Part shown: positions 41,528 to 41,602 of the stretch, piece after piece
How the letters are laid out: each line of letters opens with the position of its first letter
How positions within the stretch are numbered: the first letter of the stretch is position 1
Assembly (NCBI GenBank): GCA_947476485.1
Contig: CANJQU010000029.1
Span: forward strand, 1-41,602
Direction of reading: 5' to 3'
Length of the DNA stretch: 41,602 nt
DNA from: Chitinophagaceae bacterium
Lineage (GTDB): Bacteria > Bacteroidota > Bacteroidia > Chitinophagales > Chitinophagaceae
The notes under the pieces: model-generated
Told to the model about the DNA's origin: nothing
The model's input: the letters and a program-made list of their open reading frames with translations, nothing else
Databases searched by the model: none
Made by a program: the position numbers and the translations under genes

Positions 41528-41602
41528 ATGTCAGAACTTCATTTTTATAACTCATATACAAGACAAAAAGAAAAGTTTGAACCGATAACGCCCGGTTATG
41601 CC
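41528..41602 (+). CDS. cysS: Cysteinyl-tRNA synthetase, N-terminal 25 codons
   Basis: The frame MSELHFYNSYTRQKEKFEPI then TPGYA runs off the window end. It matches the start of CysS, where L-x-x-Y/F-N-T/S-x-T-R-x-K-E precedes the zinc-site Cys and the GMYVCGPTVY block that lie beyond the window. The enzyme charges tRNA-Cys. The short fragment limits certainty, but the Cys-rich leader ORF upstream supports the call independently. Confidence 0.85.
   Translation, partial: MSELHFYNSYTRQKEKFEPITPGYA

Noticed and set aside
1-41602. tRNA, rRNA or CRISPR features
   Set aside because: I saw no cloverleaf-like tRNA, rRNA segment or regularly spaced direct repeats; a tRNAscan or CRISPR search would settle it.

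Overview
The window reads as a chromosomal segment from a member of the Bacteroidota, probably a Chitinophagia/Sphingobacteriia-type organism. Three proteins carry type IX secretion (T9SS) C-terminal sorting domains, a GldH gliding lipoprotein is present, exported proteins have short signal peptides ending in A-x-A-Q, and Shine-Dalgarno sequences are generally absent. Many genes are preceded, often within 5-30 bases of the ATG, by the Bacteroidota -7 promoter box TAnnTTTG. No rRNA, tRNA, CRISPR array, insertion sequence or intact prophage was recognised.

Layout. 1-7.4 kb: a UbiD-family decarboxylase (cut by the window edge), a membrane acyltransferase, a lipoprotein, gltX, a RelE-type toxin-antitoxin pair, an exported protein of unknown function and a small outer-membrane beta-barrel. 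7.4-13.7 kb: an accessory region, partly AT-rich, with a 54-residue zinc-ribbon protein, a very large HKD-nuclease/SF2-helicase/DUF3427-like protein coupled to a Nudix hydrolase, an orphan helix-turn-helix protein resembling phage terminase small subunits, and long repeat-rich spacers. 13.7-24 kb: genome maintenance and housekeeping (polA, nth, a thioredoxin-like protein, ubiX, mazG), a 1251-residue orphan histidine kinase and a YdjM-like membrane protein. 24-34 kb: a higBA-type toxin-antitoxin pair, nrdJ (B12-dependent ribonucleotide reductase), an EnvC-like murein hydrolase activator, a yicC-gldH-histidine kinase run, moxR and a small conserved protein. 34-39 kb: three T9SS-exported proteins, two of them tandem paralogues with a CPPC thioredoxin/Omp28-like head. 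39-41.6 kb: two adjacent rhomboid-family genes, the second lacking the catalytic residues, then a tiny leader ORF and the start of cysS.

How the parts connect. UbiX makes the prenylated FMN cofactor that UbiD enzymes need, and both are encoded here 17 kb apart. polA, nth and mazG are DNA/nucleotide-maintenance genes lying next to each other; nrdJ supplies dNTPs. The T9SS cargo genes and gldH belong to the same secretion/gliding machinery, although the core T9SS genes are not in the window.

Most interesting signals: (1) a 28-codon ORF ending in five consecutive Cys codons directly before its stop, between a strong promoter and cysS, which looks like a cysteine-responsive attenuator; (2) two copies of an ~88-bp structured repeat whose 18-nt cores are completely different in sequence but both perfect palindromes; (3) four copies of a short G/C-rich palindromic repeat, three of which are translated as the ends of proteins, including an in-frame insertion near the start of nth; (4) the zinc ribbon/helicase-nuclease/Nudix cassette, a candidate defence or repair module; (5) an active plus inactive rhomboid pair.
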